Assembly (NCBI RefSeq): GCF_022539665.2
Contig: NC_081335.1
Coordinates: 5,208,001-5,272,000, forward strand
Source of the DNA: Daphnia carinata
Lineage: Eukaryota > Arthropoda > Branchiopoda > Diplostraca > Daphniidae
Direction of reading: 5' to 3'
DNA: 64,000 bases
Shown: positions 23,968-34,899 of the stretch, piece after piece
Numbering within the stretch: position 1 is the stretch's first letter
Layout of the letters: the number at the start of each line of letters is the position of its first letter
Made by a program: the position numbers and the translations under genes
The notes under the pieces: generated by a model
Databases searched by the model: none
Told to the model about the DNA's origin: nothing
Seen by the model: the letters and a program-made list of their open reading frames with translations, nothing else

Positions 23968-26900
23968 TTACATTTGTGTTTCAAGAATCACTGTGCCGAC
24001 CGACGGTCCTGCACTCCTCCTGTAAAAACGGGTGAACGTAGATTCCCTAGACCACTGCCCCGCTCGCAAAATTGTATCAACGGCGACGCCGTTACGCACT
24101 GCTTTAGACGCCGCAGCGCCCCTTGTAGAGTGCGCCCCAAAAATCGCTGTGTTAATTCCCGCCAATCTTAGAAAGGTCTTGATCCATCTGCCGATAGTGT
24201 TGGCAGTTACGGGTACGTGCGGCGCTATAAGACCAATAAAAACTCTGCCGCTATTGGTCTCGTTTCTAAAAACCTGAGTGCGTCCGATGATACTTTGCAA
24301 AGCTCGCATCGGACATAGTTTCTCGTCTGGGCAGGTTATCACTGTTGTCGACTGAAGAAGCCCAATGCGCTGAGTTTTCCTTAACGACACTAAGGAAAAC
24401 TTAACATCCACGTTCGAAAAAGCAATCGAACTCAGGCCGATCGCGGAGATTTCCGACACTCGCATTAGGGTCGCTAAAGCTATTAAGGTAACCGTCTTGT
24501 AGGCAAGAACTGACAGGGGCAAACACTGGTTCTCTTCTAGCGATGAAACGAAGGCGAAAACCTGGTCAGGATCCCACATCGCGTTATATTTAGGCCTAGG
24601 CGGATTCTGGTTGTAGCAACCTTTTAACAGCTCGACCACCAGCGAATGCTTCCCCAACGAAGACCCTTCCACGCTACCCAGAGTTTTCGATAGCATGGAG
24701 CGGTGAATATTTAGGGTGCTATAAGACTTGCCCGAGGCATGCAAGTCTGTCAGGAACTCAAGAACGTTCTTCAGGCCATTTGACAAGGGATCCTGATGCC
24801 CGCCCCAAGCACCAATCCACCCAATTTCGCCACGCCGACTCATAGGCTGCGTTTGTATTGGGACGGCGTCCCGCCAAGAGTAGCTCGACCAGCTGCGACG
24901 AAAAGCCTCGCCCTTCAAAGCCACGCCGGATAGTTTCCAAGCGGCTAGGTGTAGCGCGCCGGTCGCCAGCAGCGGATGTGTTTCTTCCAAGGCGGATGTT
25001 AGTAATGTGGGGCTCGGATGAAGTAAGCGTGGGACTTCGCACGCCAGTTCCAGCAAAAGTGGAAACCAGGGTTGACCAGTCCAAACTGGGCAAATAAAAA
25101 CCACTGTAGCCTGCTCTCGCCTAATTTTCTCCAGGCACTTGAAAATTAAACAAAAAGGTGGGAACATGTACCCCGACAACCCACCCCAATTCAAAGCGAA
25201 CGCATTGGTTGCCATTGCTTCTGGCTGAGGCCTCCATGAAACGAAAGACGCCAATTGCGCATTCCAAGGAGCGGCAAACAAGTCAGCGTCCGACGGCCAA
25301 ATGCTATCAATGTACGAAAAAACCGTCGGACTCAGCCTCCAATCACTTGCGTCTGCCAAGCGTGACTCTTCGTCCGCTTCCATGTTAAGCCTGCCAGCCA
25401 AGTGCACCGCTTCAACGGCAACCCCACGCTCCTCACACCAATCTGTCAATAACTTCGAGGCAATCGAAAGCGCTATCGACTTGGTACCTCCGCATTTGTT
25501 AATATACGCTACAGCCGTTGTGTTGTCCAGAAAAATGCGAATGGTGATATCCCTTGACGCCGCAGTAAACGACTGAATGGCATAGAACGCCCCAATAAGC
25601 TCGAGCTCGTTTATATGCTTCGAAGTGTCAGATAGAGTCCAGGGACCCCGTGTTCTTACGCCATTGCAACATGCCCCCCAGCCAGAAAGCGACGCATCCG
25701 CACAAATTTCCAAATCAGGCACTTTTGGGAAAAACAACCTGTCTTTCGACGCGTCTAGGTTGCAAACCCACCACATTAAATCCACTCGCGCACCCTCAGA
25801 CAAGGTACAGCTCGCGTTCAAGTCGAAAGCGAATTCTTTGGCCTGCTCAATATAAAAACGTTGCATGCTTCGATAATGCGATTGAGCAAAAGGGATCGAC
25901 GGGATAGCCCAAGTAAAGTTCCCGAGGATAGAAGCAATCTCTCTGAGGGAAATTCTGTTCTTGTCTAACGCCGCTTGACACATGGCCTTTACCGAAAAAA
26001 CCTTCTTAGATGGTAGCGCAAAGGACATACGCTTAGAGTTAACCATTAAACCCAAATATTCTAAGATTTGAGTGGGTTTAAGCACCGACTTTGACCAATT
26101 CAGCAAAAAACCAAGGCTTTGAATTAGTCCCACTACGCTTTCGATGTCCGAACGCAGGCCCTCCTTTGATGCATTCATGATCAGAATGTCATCCAGATAG
26201 ATTACTAGCCTAATACCTTCCCTACGCAACACGGCCATAACCACCTTGAGTAGCTTGGTGAACACTCTAGGGGCCGGGGCAAGCCCAAACGCTAAACAAG
26301 AGAACTGAAAAACGCGACCTCTCCATAAGAAGCGCAAAAACTTATGAAAATCAGGGTGGACAGGAACAGTCAAATAAGCATCGGCCAAATCTAGCTTGAC
26401 CATCCAGTCTCCCTCCCGAAGCAAAAAACGTACCGCCTCCAAGTTCTCCATCTTAAAGTGTTCGTATTGAATACACTTATTCAAAGGCTTCAAATTGACT
26501 ATTGGTCGAAACGACCCTTTAGCTTTTTTGGGGACAGCAAAAAAGGAGTGCACACAACCCTCGGAACTATCAACCACTTCTACGATCGCTCGCTTCCTGA
26601 TCAAGTCTCGCACTTCCTTGTCGCACACGTTTGCCATCTGCTCCGACATAGAAACCGGTGGAGGATGACACCGTTGAATTGGTTCCGAAACGAAATCAAT
26701 CTCAAGACCCTTCGAAACCGTTTGAAGAACCCAAACGTCGGTGGTAATTCGTTCCCAGTTTTTAGCAAAAAATCTCAAACGCCCTCCGACATGAGAATGG
26801 TGGGGAACCGAAGAAAAAGGGGTGACATACCTCTGTCCTAGCGCCCAAGTACTTCTCAATCCGACTCGACCCCGTCCATTTTGCGCCATGCGTCCACGTC

Positions 26901-28359
26901 CGCGGCCCCGTGCCGCTCCCAACGCTGGTCGCTGTGTCCTGGAAGGTACAAAAGCCGGGCGCTCCATTGCCACCCGTCTGGCACGCGGTCTCGACCGTTG
27001 TATCGTGGGTTGTCTAGCCGCAGCCACCAAACCGTCTCTCTGGGCCAGAGTAGCGTCTTGCTTAGCCTCCCTTAGCATCGCTGTCAAAAACCTATCAGTA
27101 AAAAGGAGCTCGCGGGCCTCCTTTCCAACTGAAAAAATTTCCGAGTCCGACAGCATAAATTCAGATTTGGGTTCCACCGCAGTGACAACCGCTTGTCTTC
27201 TTAGCTTCGTAACATGGAGATAGGCCCTTCCCCATTGTTGTAAAGCCGCTTCTACTGCGTCTCTTACTTGGGTGTCGACCTCACCCTCACCGAGAGCGGA
27301 GAGGCGAGCATACAGGCTTACCAACGGAGGAGCCACATCCATAATTTTTAGCTGCGCCGTCACCAAAATGTCCTCAGTAGTGTTAACCGACTTTATCACC
27401 TCCTTCTCTCTGGCTCGCCGCTGCATATAGCCGTCAAGTCTGGGCGGCTTAAGGGAGAAGCTGGGATCTTCAAACGATAAAGGGAACCGTCTAGAAATCG
27501 CCTTGGATGCCTCTCCTGTCAATGGCTTTAACAAAAAAGAGGTAAGTTCGTCACAGATAGCTTGTGACACCACGACGGGAGACTGGACATCTTCTGATCT
27601 GTTCGGCAAACTCCCTTCATCCGTCGAAGACGTAGGGCGTGAACTAGCGGAGCCCGGTAACCAAGACCGGTCTCGTTGTCCATCCAAAGTTTCGTCGTCC
27701 TCCAGTTGATCCTCACTAAATCCCGCCCGCTCCTCATGAGCTTGACTAGGGGTGGGAGACAAACACGGCCGATGTACCCGCTCTTCATTTAGCCGACTGG
27801 AAAGACGTTGACTGTTATAAATCGGACGACTATTCACACGGCGCACATTGTCACTTAGTCGTTCTCGCTCCTGTAGCCATTCCCTTTCGCGTTGTAAGTC
27901 CAACTCTTTTCGATGCTCCAACTCACGTTGGAGTTCCCAACTATGCCGCCGATCTAACTCGTGCTGCCGCTCTATCTCCCAACGTTCCAACTCTCGCTGA
28001 CGCACTTCGTCACGGTTCCACACTGATCGCCGACCCGAGCGCTCCCACTCGGCTTCCCGGCGGTAATCGTCCCGATTGCGAACGGAAGAACCCCGATCGA
28101 CAAAACCCTCACTCGGGCGACTATAATGTTGTCCGCTTCTTCCAGATGGACCACAATCCTCGCCCCAAACACCTCGACGCAGTGGTGATCTATCACGTGG
28201 AAATTGAGCATGCTCAAAAACCCTTTGTCTTTCCCGACAGGCCCTATCCCGATCGTGCATGCGCAACTCCCCTAACCCCTCTCTCGTCAAGAATCTGTTG
28301 GCTCTAGCATCCAACGAACGGCCCGGCCGGCCGTTATCGTAATCACCTTGAGCCGACAT
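23968..28359 (-). CDS. DIRS polyprotein: Gag-like, RT, RNase H and recombinase
   Basis: A single 1463-codon frame. Residues 1-520 are Gag-like: an Arg/Glu-rich N-terminus (about 100-200) and an Arg/Gly stretch near 480-500. The reverse transcriptase has the YLDD catalytic box at 721-724. RNase H starts at ADAS near residue 888. The C-terminal recombinase shows Arg1300 (LMRVSEI), His1410 and Arg1413 (HSTRG), Trp in GQWSRE and Tyr1446 (FTRFYRR), the R-H-R-Y set. However, the recombinase N-terminal domain is encoded in a different minus frame (24758-25093), so the continuous frame between about residues 1090 and 1190 does not make a normal recombinase start. This copy thus probably has a frameshift that fused two originally separate overlapping genes. 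I see no recognisable methyltransferase domain. Confidence 0.88.
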   Translation of the reverse strand: MSAQGDYDNGRPGRSLDARANRFLTREGLGELRMHDRDRACRERQRVFEHAQFPRDRSPLRRGVWGEDCGPSGRSGQHYSRPSEGFVDRGSSVRNRDDYRREAEWERSGRRSVWNRDEVRQRELERWEIERQHELDRRHSWELQRELEHRKELDLQREREWLQERERLSDNVRRVNSRPIYNSQRLSSRLNEERVHRPCLSPTPSQAHEERAGFSEDQLEDDETLDGQRDRSWLPGSASSRPTSSTDEGSLPNRSEDVQSPVVVSQAICDELTSFLLKPLTGEASKAISRRFPLSFEDPSFSLKPPRLDGYMQRRAREKEVIKSVNTTEDILVTAQLKIMDVAPPLVSLYARLSALGEGEVDTQVRDAVEAALQQWGRAYLHVTKLRRQAVVTAVEPKSEFMLSDSEIFSVGKEARELLFTDRFLTAMLREAKQDATLAQRDGLVAAARQPTIQRSRPRARRVAMERPAFVPSRTQRPALGAARGRGRGRMAQNGRGRVGLRSTWALGQRYVTPFSSVPHHSHVGGRLRFFAKNWERITTDVWVLQTVSKGLEIDFVSEPIQRCHPPPVSMSEQMANVCDKEVRDLIRKRAIVEVVDSSEGCVHSFFAVPKKAKGSFRPIVNLKPLNKCIQYEHFKMENLEAVRFLLREGDWMVKLDLADAYLTVPVHPDFHKFLRFLWRGRVFQFSCLAFGLAPAPRVFTKLLKVVMAVLRREGIRLVIYLDDILIMNASKEGLRSDIESVVGLIQSLGFLLNWSKSVLKPTQILEYLGLMVNSKRMSFALPSKKVFSVKAMCQAALDKNRISLREIASILGNFTWAIPSIPFAQSHYRSMQRFYIEQAKEFAFDLNASCTLSEGARVDLMWWVCNLDASKDRLFFPKVPDLEICADASLSGWGACCNGVRTRGPWTLSDTSKHINELELIGAFYAIQSFTAASRDITIRIFLDNTTAVAYINKCGGTKSIALSIASKLLTDWCEERGVAVEAVHLAGRLNMEADEESRLADASDWRLSPTVFSYIDSIWPSDADLFAAPWNAQLASFVSWRPQPEAMATNAFALNWGGLSGYMFPPFCLIFKCLEKIRREQATVVFICPVWTGQPWFPLLLELACEVPRLLHPSPTLLTSALEETHPLLATGALHLAAWKLSGVALKGEAFRRSWSSYSWRDAVPIQTQPMSRRGEIGWIGAWGGHQDPLSNGLKNVLEFLTDLHASGKSYSTLNIHRSMLSKTLGSVEGSSLGKHSLVVELLKGCYNQNPPRPKYNAMWDPDQVFAFVSSLEENQCLPLSVLAYKTVTLIALATLMRVSEISAIGLSSIAFSNVDVKFSLVSLRKTQRIGLLQSTTVITCPDEKLCPMRALQSIIGRTQVFRNETNSGRVFIGLIAPHVPVTANTIGRWIKTFLRLAGINTAIFGAHSTRGAAASKAVRNGVAVDTILRAGQWSRESTFTRFYRRSAGPSVGTVILETQM
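24758..25093 (-). pseudogene. DIRS recombinase N-terminal domain in the alternative frame
   Basis: In this frame the protein reads GFSSQLVELLLAGRRPNTNA followed by YESAWRNWVDWC, the typical core-binding start of DIRS tyrosine recombinases. It overlaps the end of the RT/RNase H frame and would start at ATG 25093. Around 24785-24815, within CTTGGGGCGGGCATCAGG, family-like sequence passes to the main frame (DPLSNGLKNVLEFL), implying a one-step indel. A programmed frameshift is an alternative, but no classical slippery heptamer stands out. Confidence 0.75.
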
Positions 28360-28377
28360 CTTTACAGACCGAGAGCT

Positions 28378-28551
28378 AAAATATGTCTGAGGTGTATGGG
28401 CGGCTTAGGCCGCGTGCAGGGGGAAGAGGGAGAAAGAAAAAAAAAAAAAAAAAAAAAGGGGGAGTTGTCCCTTTTTTCCTTTGGTTTCGTTTCTTTTTTC
28501 TTTTTTCTCTTTGAAGTTTAGCTAAAATAAATGTGTCTACACCCTTAGGGT
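28378..28551 (-). repeat. DIRS right inverted terminal repeat
   Basis: Reverse complement of 23160-23329, with a slightly longer A tract (28437-28457). The 28 bp outside it (28552-28579) match the other half of the internal complementary region. On the minus strand this end lies upstream of the coding region, so it should hold the promoter; no TATA box was identified. Confidence 0.9.
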
Positions 28552-31500
28552 CTAGCGAAATGTTTTTCGCTACACAATTCGATTCAATGATACAAGGGCT
28601 GATTCCACCAAACCTTCATCATCTCAGCTGGGATCTGATTGATTTGATCATCAAATTAGCAGATAAAGATCCAGCAAAACGTCCGAGCATGACCTTAGTT
28701 TTGTACCACCCATATTTCATTTTGACAAATGACAAGACCAAAAGACATTTCGTCAAACAGCTTTGGACTGATTTAAGTTCAAAGAATAGAAAACATCAAA
28801 TGAAGAACATATTCAATAGACACAATTTCCAGGAGTGGTACAGGACCATCACCGCTGATAAGCCAGAAACTGCCAAAGAGAAGGAAGATATGGAGAAAAC
28901 CTTGCAAATCTTCAAAAATGTAAATATCAGTTGCTCATAATATACTGATTTTTTTCCCTAAACTGCCATCGTAATGAAATCTGTCATACGTTAAACATTA
29001 ACGCAACCCTCAAACGTTAACTTTTATGCATTTCAGTATCAACCAGATTTTACAGTAGAAACCTTGTATCCGGAAAAACAATACGAACAAAAAATTAAGA
29101 ATGCCTTAACGGCGGAATACGATGCTAACGTTGGACACCAGATCGAGGAGGTAAACAACAAGTGCGCAAGCCGAATGCCAACATGATTGTTATTTTATCC
29201 TAACACTTTAGATCTCTTCAAATTACAGTCTGTTTGACCATTACCAATACGAAAGTCGCACAATTTCAATGCCCGATCCCAAATTGATTCTCAAGGAACA
29301 CAAACCGGAAAACAATGACAACTCCGGAAAACAAACTAATCAGGTATTCGTTGTAAAGACAACAATGACGTAGTTAAACTCTGGCAATATCACCATTTTT
29401 CTGGAAACTTCAAAGAAGCATCTTCAACACCATCTATTTCCAAGGCGGCTGCACGAGCTGATCAAAACTAAGCCAGTGCTTTTGGTGTCGTACATTTGGT
29501 CTCGTTTAGCAGAAATGATTAACAACCCGCTCGTCAATTCGTCGACGGCGACAATCAATCAGCAAAAGCCGACTTCGGCGCTCGTAAGAAAACATCAACT
29601 GGCGCAATCCAGATATTGGGTATTCGATTAATTATTTCTTTTTCAAGTAAAAATTAACCAGACAAACGAAAATTAAACGGTGGAATTTTACACGAACAAG
29701 AATAATGATGACATTTCTAATCTGGTTGCAAATGTTTGTGCAGATTACCAACGAGTTGCAATGGAGCAGTTTGTTCTATGACGATGACGAACAAATCGCC
29801 GATGAGCTATGGAAAATGAAGTATGGAAAATGAAGTATCCCGAAATTCACGAAACCTCGCAAGAAGCAAAAAAGGAAATTATACGAACAGCGGCGAAATG
29901 CAACATATCGCCAGCTATTTGGTCAGAACTGCTCGAGTGGGCGGAAAAACATATTCCACGTTTGCTTCGTGAAGTAGTTCAAAGCCACGTTTCAAATGCT
30001 CCAAAAATTGCAGATATGATTCTACAAAAACATTGTTTCACGGAAAACAAATTTTCTTCGTTTCATTTGGCGGCGTTTAATGAAGGAAACTACGCGGACA
30101 AAATAATGCAAGCGTTATTTGATAGCAAAAGAATTCTAACCGTGACCGACAGTGGACTTACTCCGGCTCACATCGCAGCCCAAAATGAGTCGAATTGCGG
30201 AAGTAGGCTCATGAAAGTTCTGCTGGATAACGGAGCGGACCCAAATGCGCGTTTCCAAGACGGAACTACACCCGTTCACTGGGCAGCCACAAATCAAGGA
30301 AAACATGCAGTCGATATTTTAAAACTCTTACTCGATCACGGTGGCGATGTCGATAAGATCGATGAAAATGGTTTCAAGCCAATTCATTATGCAACCATGA
30401 ATACCAGCGATTCAGCGCCTAAACTATTAGACTTGCTCCTCGAAAAACGAAGTGCTTGCATCGTCGAAAGCACTGGAAGTACATTACTCCACTTGGCAGT
30501 GTTAAACAATGGTGGCTGTGCACAAGATATCGTAAAAAAATTACTAGAGAATGGGGAAAATCCCCATATCACTGATAATGAAAAGTGTACCCCCCTTCAT
30601 CTAGCAGTAAGAAACCATAATATACATCAGCTTGAATTGATGTGAATTCTTCTGCAAATGAGCGGCGATCCGAATGCTGTTGACCAATCAGGATGGACAC
30701 CTGTTCATTACGCAGCGGCTAGTGAAAACGACTATGCCCATGAAAAACTGAAACTTTTGTTAGCTTGTAACGGAAATTTAACTATTCAAGACAACGATGG
30801 ATTCACACCTATTCATTGTGCCATCATCAATAAAGGGAAATGTGGGGACGAAATGAGGAAATTAGTGGGTGTAAACCCAGAAAAAACAAACGCTTACCTC
30901 AACAGCAATGGTGAGACGCTCCTCCATTGCCTTGTCAGCAAAAATGACGGTAAACTGGATCATGTTCAAATGGTAATCCAAAATGGAGGCAATCCGAACG
31001 CAACGGACAAGTTTGGACGTTCACCTGTTCATTCAGTCGTCATCTCAAACGAATCACTTGTGGGACTAGATATGTTGAGACTGCTGCTTGCAAATGGAGG
31101 AAACGTTAACCTACAGGACTATGAAAACCAATTTACACCAGTTCATTATGCGGCATCTAGTTTGAAATTGAGAGTGCCTGAAAAAATGAAGATCCTCCTT
31201 AACAGCGGCGGAGATGTAAACAAGCAGGGCAATGATGGGATCACGCCCCTACGTTTAGCGGTTGCAAACTCCGGAATTTACGGACCTCTAGTGACAAGAA
31301 TGTTACTCGAATTTGGAGCTGACGTGAATGCCATTGATGTTAATCAACAAACGCCCTTGCACGAAGCAATCAGAAATGAGAACGATGACATTAGGTTTGA
31401 CGCTATCCAGCAACTCATCGAAAAAGATGCAAATCCTAACGCTCGCGACAGCAACGGATGGACACCGATGCATTACGCCGTTCAATATAGAAAACGTGCT

Positions 31501-31620
31501 TCGGCCAAAGTCGTGGAATTTCTGCTACAACACGGAGGAAACATGAACATTGCAGACAATGGAGGTATGACGCCTCAGCGTCTTGCCAAATGCTTTCTAC
31601 CCGAGGGCTTACCTTACTAA

Positions 31621-33914
31621 TATAAATCTAATTAACGGGGAATAACAAAATTCATCTTACGAAAGGTAGTACGGCAGTTACTTTTTTGACGTAGTCATTT
31701 GTAGTGCTAAAATATTCAATCTTGATTATGTAAATAAAACGGAAAAAAATTCCCTAGTGCGAAATCAATGACACAGTAGAACTACTTTCTAATAAAATAC
31801 AATCCCAAGCTTTGCCCTCCTTTTGTTACCATTGGTACAATCAGACTTGCCGCGCCGATCAATTTTCCGATCGCGATCTCCGATCCGATCTTTAGAGTTT
31901 GATCGGATCGGGCGATCCGATCAAACTGCGAAAGATCGGATCGGCGATCAAATTTTGCCGATCATTTTTAGTGATCATTTTTGTGCAGCATCTAACGGTA
32001 AAAATTTACACTGTTTCGCGAAAATAGCATTGGCTGTCACAGCGACAGTCACTGGCGGCCATTGAGGGTGAACACTAAACAGTTTCCTTCAATTGGCATT
32101 CGCTAAGTTTGATCGCTAAAAACGATCGGATCGCGATCAATTTTTTGGGATCGCCGATCCGATCTCCGATCTTTTTCAAAAGATCGGATCGGCGATCAAT
32201 TTTTTGATCGGAGATCGGATCGGCGATCAATTTTTGATCGCGATCGCGGCAAGTCTGGGTACAATTATTGATTTCTGTTCAACTTTATTCTCTTCAAATC
32301 TCATTTCAAACCGAAGGAAATAGTTCAGCAACGAATCGAACAAACTTCTTTCAAACAAATGAGAAGAGAGAGAGTGAAACAATGTCGAATTCCATGGGAA
32401 AAGATTACTAGATTTCCACTATTAAACAATAAAATAAATTGTTTGGATGTACCTTGGATATTAAAATTAATTCTTATTTACGGACTAAGTCATGTCGCAC
32501 TAAATTAATACAGTAATTATTTCTATTTTATAATACATAATTGTGCCGCATACGTTACTGTTACGCCTCTAACGAAAAAGAACTACCGGGCATGCCCACT
32601 AACCTTAATGATGATGACTGATGAATTTTCCAACTGCCCAACAGCTTTCACGTAGAGCCAGCTGTGACATGGAGAATACTGACAATGACGCAAAAGGTTT
32701 CAGTTTCATGTCTACACCCCCAAAAGATCCACAGCATCTTTTCACCTCACGACACACTTGTTCCTTAAAATGCTATGCAACGACGGCGAAAGCAATGAAA
32801 AAACGAAACTTTGTAAAAATGGTCATGTCATTGGTCCTTGCCTGTTGTCTGCTCTAATTAAACACCATCATTGTACGTAACGTTTAACTAAATTGCAGTG
32901 TGACTGGCGTAGTACGGAGCTATGAAAAATTACGTCCCAATTTCTAATACTGTTGAAATACCAACGAACAATTGGGCTTTAACTGTATCACATAAATCCA
33001 CTTGAGTAACAGCGTTTTGGACAAATACAATTACCCAGCCGTTTCCCGTTTCACACCCATCACCGACGAAGTCCAAAGATCGACTGACTAAATGGTGCAG
33101 CGACTGACGAAGAAGAAAGAAAGCGGCCATTTTGATTTTTGTTCACCTTTACCACAGCTAACAAAATTTCCCTCCAAAAATCCTTGTTGTTTCTTGGAAT
33201 TGTCGAAACAAAAATGGCCGAATAGCAAATAATGACCAATGATGAAGCGAAAGGCATCCACTCGGGGCAATGTAACTGATGGAGAAAACTTGATTACCGA
33301 CAGCAAATACCAACATCAGTTTAAATTTATTGTCTATTCTCGAAAAAGAACGTTGACTAGAACCCAATTCTTGTTTGTGTCAACACCCAATATCTAATAC
33401 GTATGCTGTGGTTGTCGATTTTTGTGGGCTTCCGTTATAATAATAGAGAACCATATATAGAAGCTTCCAGCACGATCCGTGTCGTAGAGTACGACAAATG
33501 TTTCAATTTCAGTCTATTTCAACATTCCAAATGTTGAAAAGTTATAGAAAAACATGTGTATTGAAATTTGAATTATTTTGATGCTTTTGGATTTTCTCAT
33601 AAAACTGTTTCACATATAGCGACTGATATGGTGCATTCAAAACGTTAGCATTTCTAACTAGGCTATGTTTTGTACATTTCGTTAAGTGAATTGGCTTCGA
33701 TAATCGTGTTTTTCTCAGTAACAGTCGGTGAGACCTCTTTTAAAGTCATCAAGCCAGTGACAAAGTTGACAATGATGAATTATTTTCAACAGTGTAATCG
33801 TTGAGTGGAATAGCATGCAGTGGGAAATAATAAACTGAATATTGGAATTATTTATCATTGCATTTATTTGCACATCACCAAGGATACTCCAAATATCATA
33901 TATGATTTGCAGTA
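31621..33914. other. 3' flank of copy B, duplicated in unit A
   Basis: Apart from the hAT-type MITE, this stretch aligns with 17603-19690. Minus-strand open frames near 33088-33306 have a counterpart near 18822-19178, but their frames differ by indels, so I do not call genes. Confidence 0.5.
31842..32257. mobile_element. hAT-type MITE rich in GATCGGATC motifs, 8-bp target duplication
   Basis: The ends CAGACTTGCCGCG and CGCGGCAAGTCTG are perfect inverted repeats and are flanked by the direct 8-bp repeat GGTACAAT (31834-31841 and 32258-32265). An 8-bp duplication with CAG...CTG termini is characteristic of hAT elements. Inside, both arms are built of repeated GATCGGATC/GGCGATC palindromic units around a unique centre (about 31980-32105). 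The element has no plausible transposase. Confidence 0.88.
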
Positions 33915-34790
33915 AAACGGATGGGGAAATCAAAATGAATTGCAATCATACGGAATCAGAAATAAATACGTCAAACTGCACGAATATAGACGCATACGCT
34001 TTACGGCATTTCAATCAAAATTGGATGGTTTAACGAATGGATTGTCTGGGAAGGTGGAATTGCTTTCAACACTGTCTACTGGTTACTCATCTTACTCATT
34101 TCCTTCATTATTCTTTATCTTCTCCGCTGGAAACCCAATTACCGACTTCTTACTGAACGCTTAGATGGACTAGAAGATCTCCCGCCACCTGTGAAACGAG
34201 CCAGCCATTGGGTACATTTGCTAAATTTCTCCATCGATGAAGAAGCAATCGGCACAGACGGCACCACTTTTCTCTGGTTTCAATATCGATTGATTCAAAT
34301 TGAATTCCTCAGAATGGCTCTTGGTATCGTTTTGATTATCATGCATTTCCACAGCGACAAATTGGGTGAATGGCCTAACAAAACTCTTCGTTCTACGGGT
34401 CTTTACAATAGTGGCGTTAATGGGACTCACGGTGTCATCTGCAGTGCAATTCTAACAGTGTTGATTTGGCTGATGAGGAAGCAGGGGCAACATCGTTGTA
34501 TCCGCTCATTGGCCAGTCACGACGGCAATAGCAATTCGAGCATTTGTAATCGCAGATGGCTCATGATTACTGGACTTCCACTTACAACCACTGTCGATTC
34601 GCTATTAGAATATTTGATGTGCACGTTTGAAAGCAGTTTTAGCAAAGGAATTAACAGGGAAAAGATTGTGATGGCCCACGATCTAAGTCAATTGCTGCCT
34701 GTGATCGACCGCCTGGATTTCATTAGGAACGTTAAATTGCAGATAAACGGAAAGGCAAACAAAGGAAAGATTATTCAGCGAAGGCTATGA
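33915..34790 (+). pseudogene. TMEM63-like N-terminal fragment
   Basis: An N-terminal segment with several Asn/Cys residues (NCNHTESEINTSNCTN) shifts frame near 34030 and runs into a hydrophobic helix (WLLILLISFIILYLL). It then has LRWKPNYRLLTERLDGLEDL, two further hydrophobic helices and a WLMITGLP segment, ending at TGA 34788-34790. The layout of N-terminal helix, cytosolic loop, two helices and RNA-recognition-like GLP segment fits the start of TMEM63/CSC1 osmosensitive channels. Only the N-terminal part exists, so it is a fragment. A still shorter copy lies at about 19690-19790. Family assignment is tentative. Confidence 0.5.
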
Positions 34791-34899
34791 GATTTTAAAT
34801 CTTACTTTTAAAAAATTGACACCCTTTCTTATTACAATAAGATGGAAGAAATGCTCACGATGGAAAAGGACAAAATCATCAACACATAGAAATTTACTG

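Larger units (their letters stand above)
23086..28579 (-). mobile_element. DIRS-type tyrosine-recombinase retrotransposon
   Basis: A 5.5-kb element with inverted terminal repeats (23160-23329 and 28378-28551), an internal complementary region (23823-23946) and one long minus-strand coding region for a Gag-like segment, reverse transcriptase, RNase H and tyrosine recombinase. The order and the internal complementary region are diagnostic of the DIRS group. There is no target-site duplication. The pentamer CAATT is present at both junctions (23081-23085 and 28575-28579), as expected for recombinase-mediated insertion of a circle. Element ends are therefore uncertain by up to 5 bp. It sits inside exon 6 of kinase-ankyrin copy B. 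Confidence 0.93.
21040..31620 (+). pseudogene. Kinase-ankyrin gene B, disrupted by a DIRS element
   Basis: This is the paralogue of gene A with the same exon plan: 21040-21308, 21382-21637, 21715-22089, 22141-22260, 22324-22571, 22642-23085 plus 28580-28919 (one exon split by the transposon), 29037-29150, 29212-29343, an exon ending near 29630, and 29743-31620. Its exon 1 keeps the N-lobe sequence with VALKKI that gene A has lost. Lesions: the 5.5-kb DIRS insertion; catalytic loop HKD changed to PKD (TIPKDLKLDN); exon 9 acceptor CAG mutated to CTG, with an in-frame AG 12 bp downstream; a 14-bp tandem duplication (TATGGAAAATGAAG) near 29808-29835 that shifts the frame; and TGA at 30643-30645 where gene A has CGA. 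Removing the transposon would leave exon 6 in frame. A poly(A) signal is at about 31733. Shortened transcripts, or use of ATG 29809 for an ankyrin-only protein, remain possible. Confidence 0.88.
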
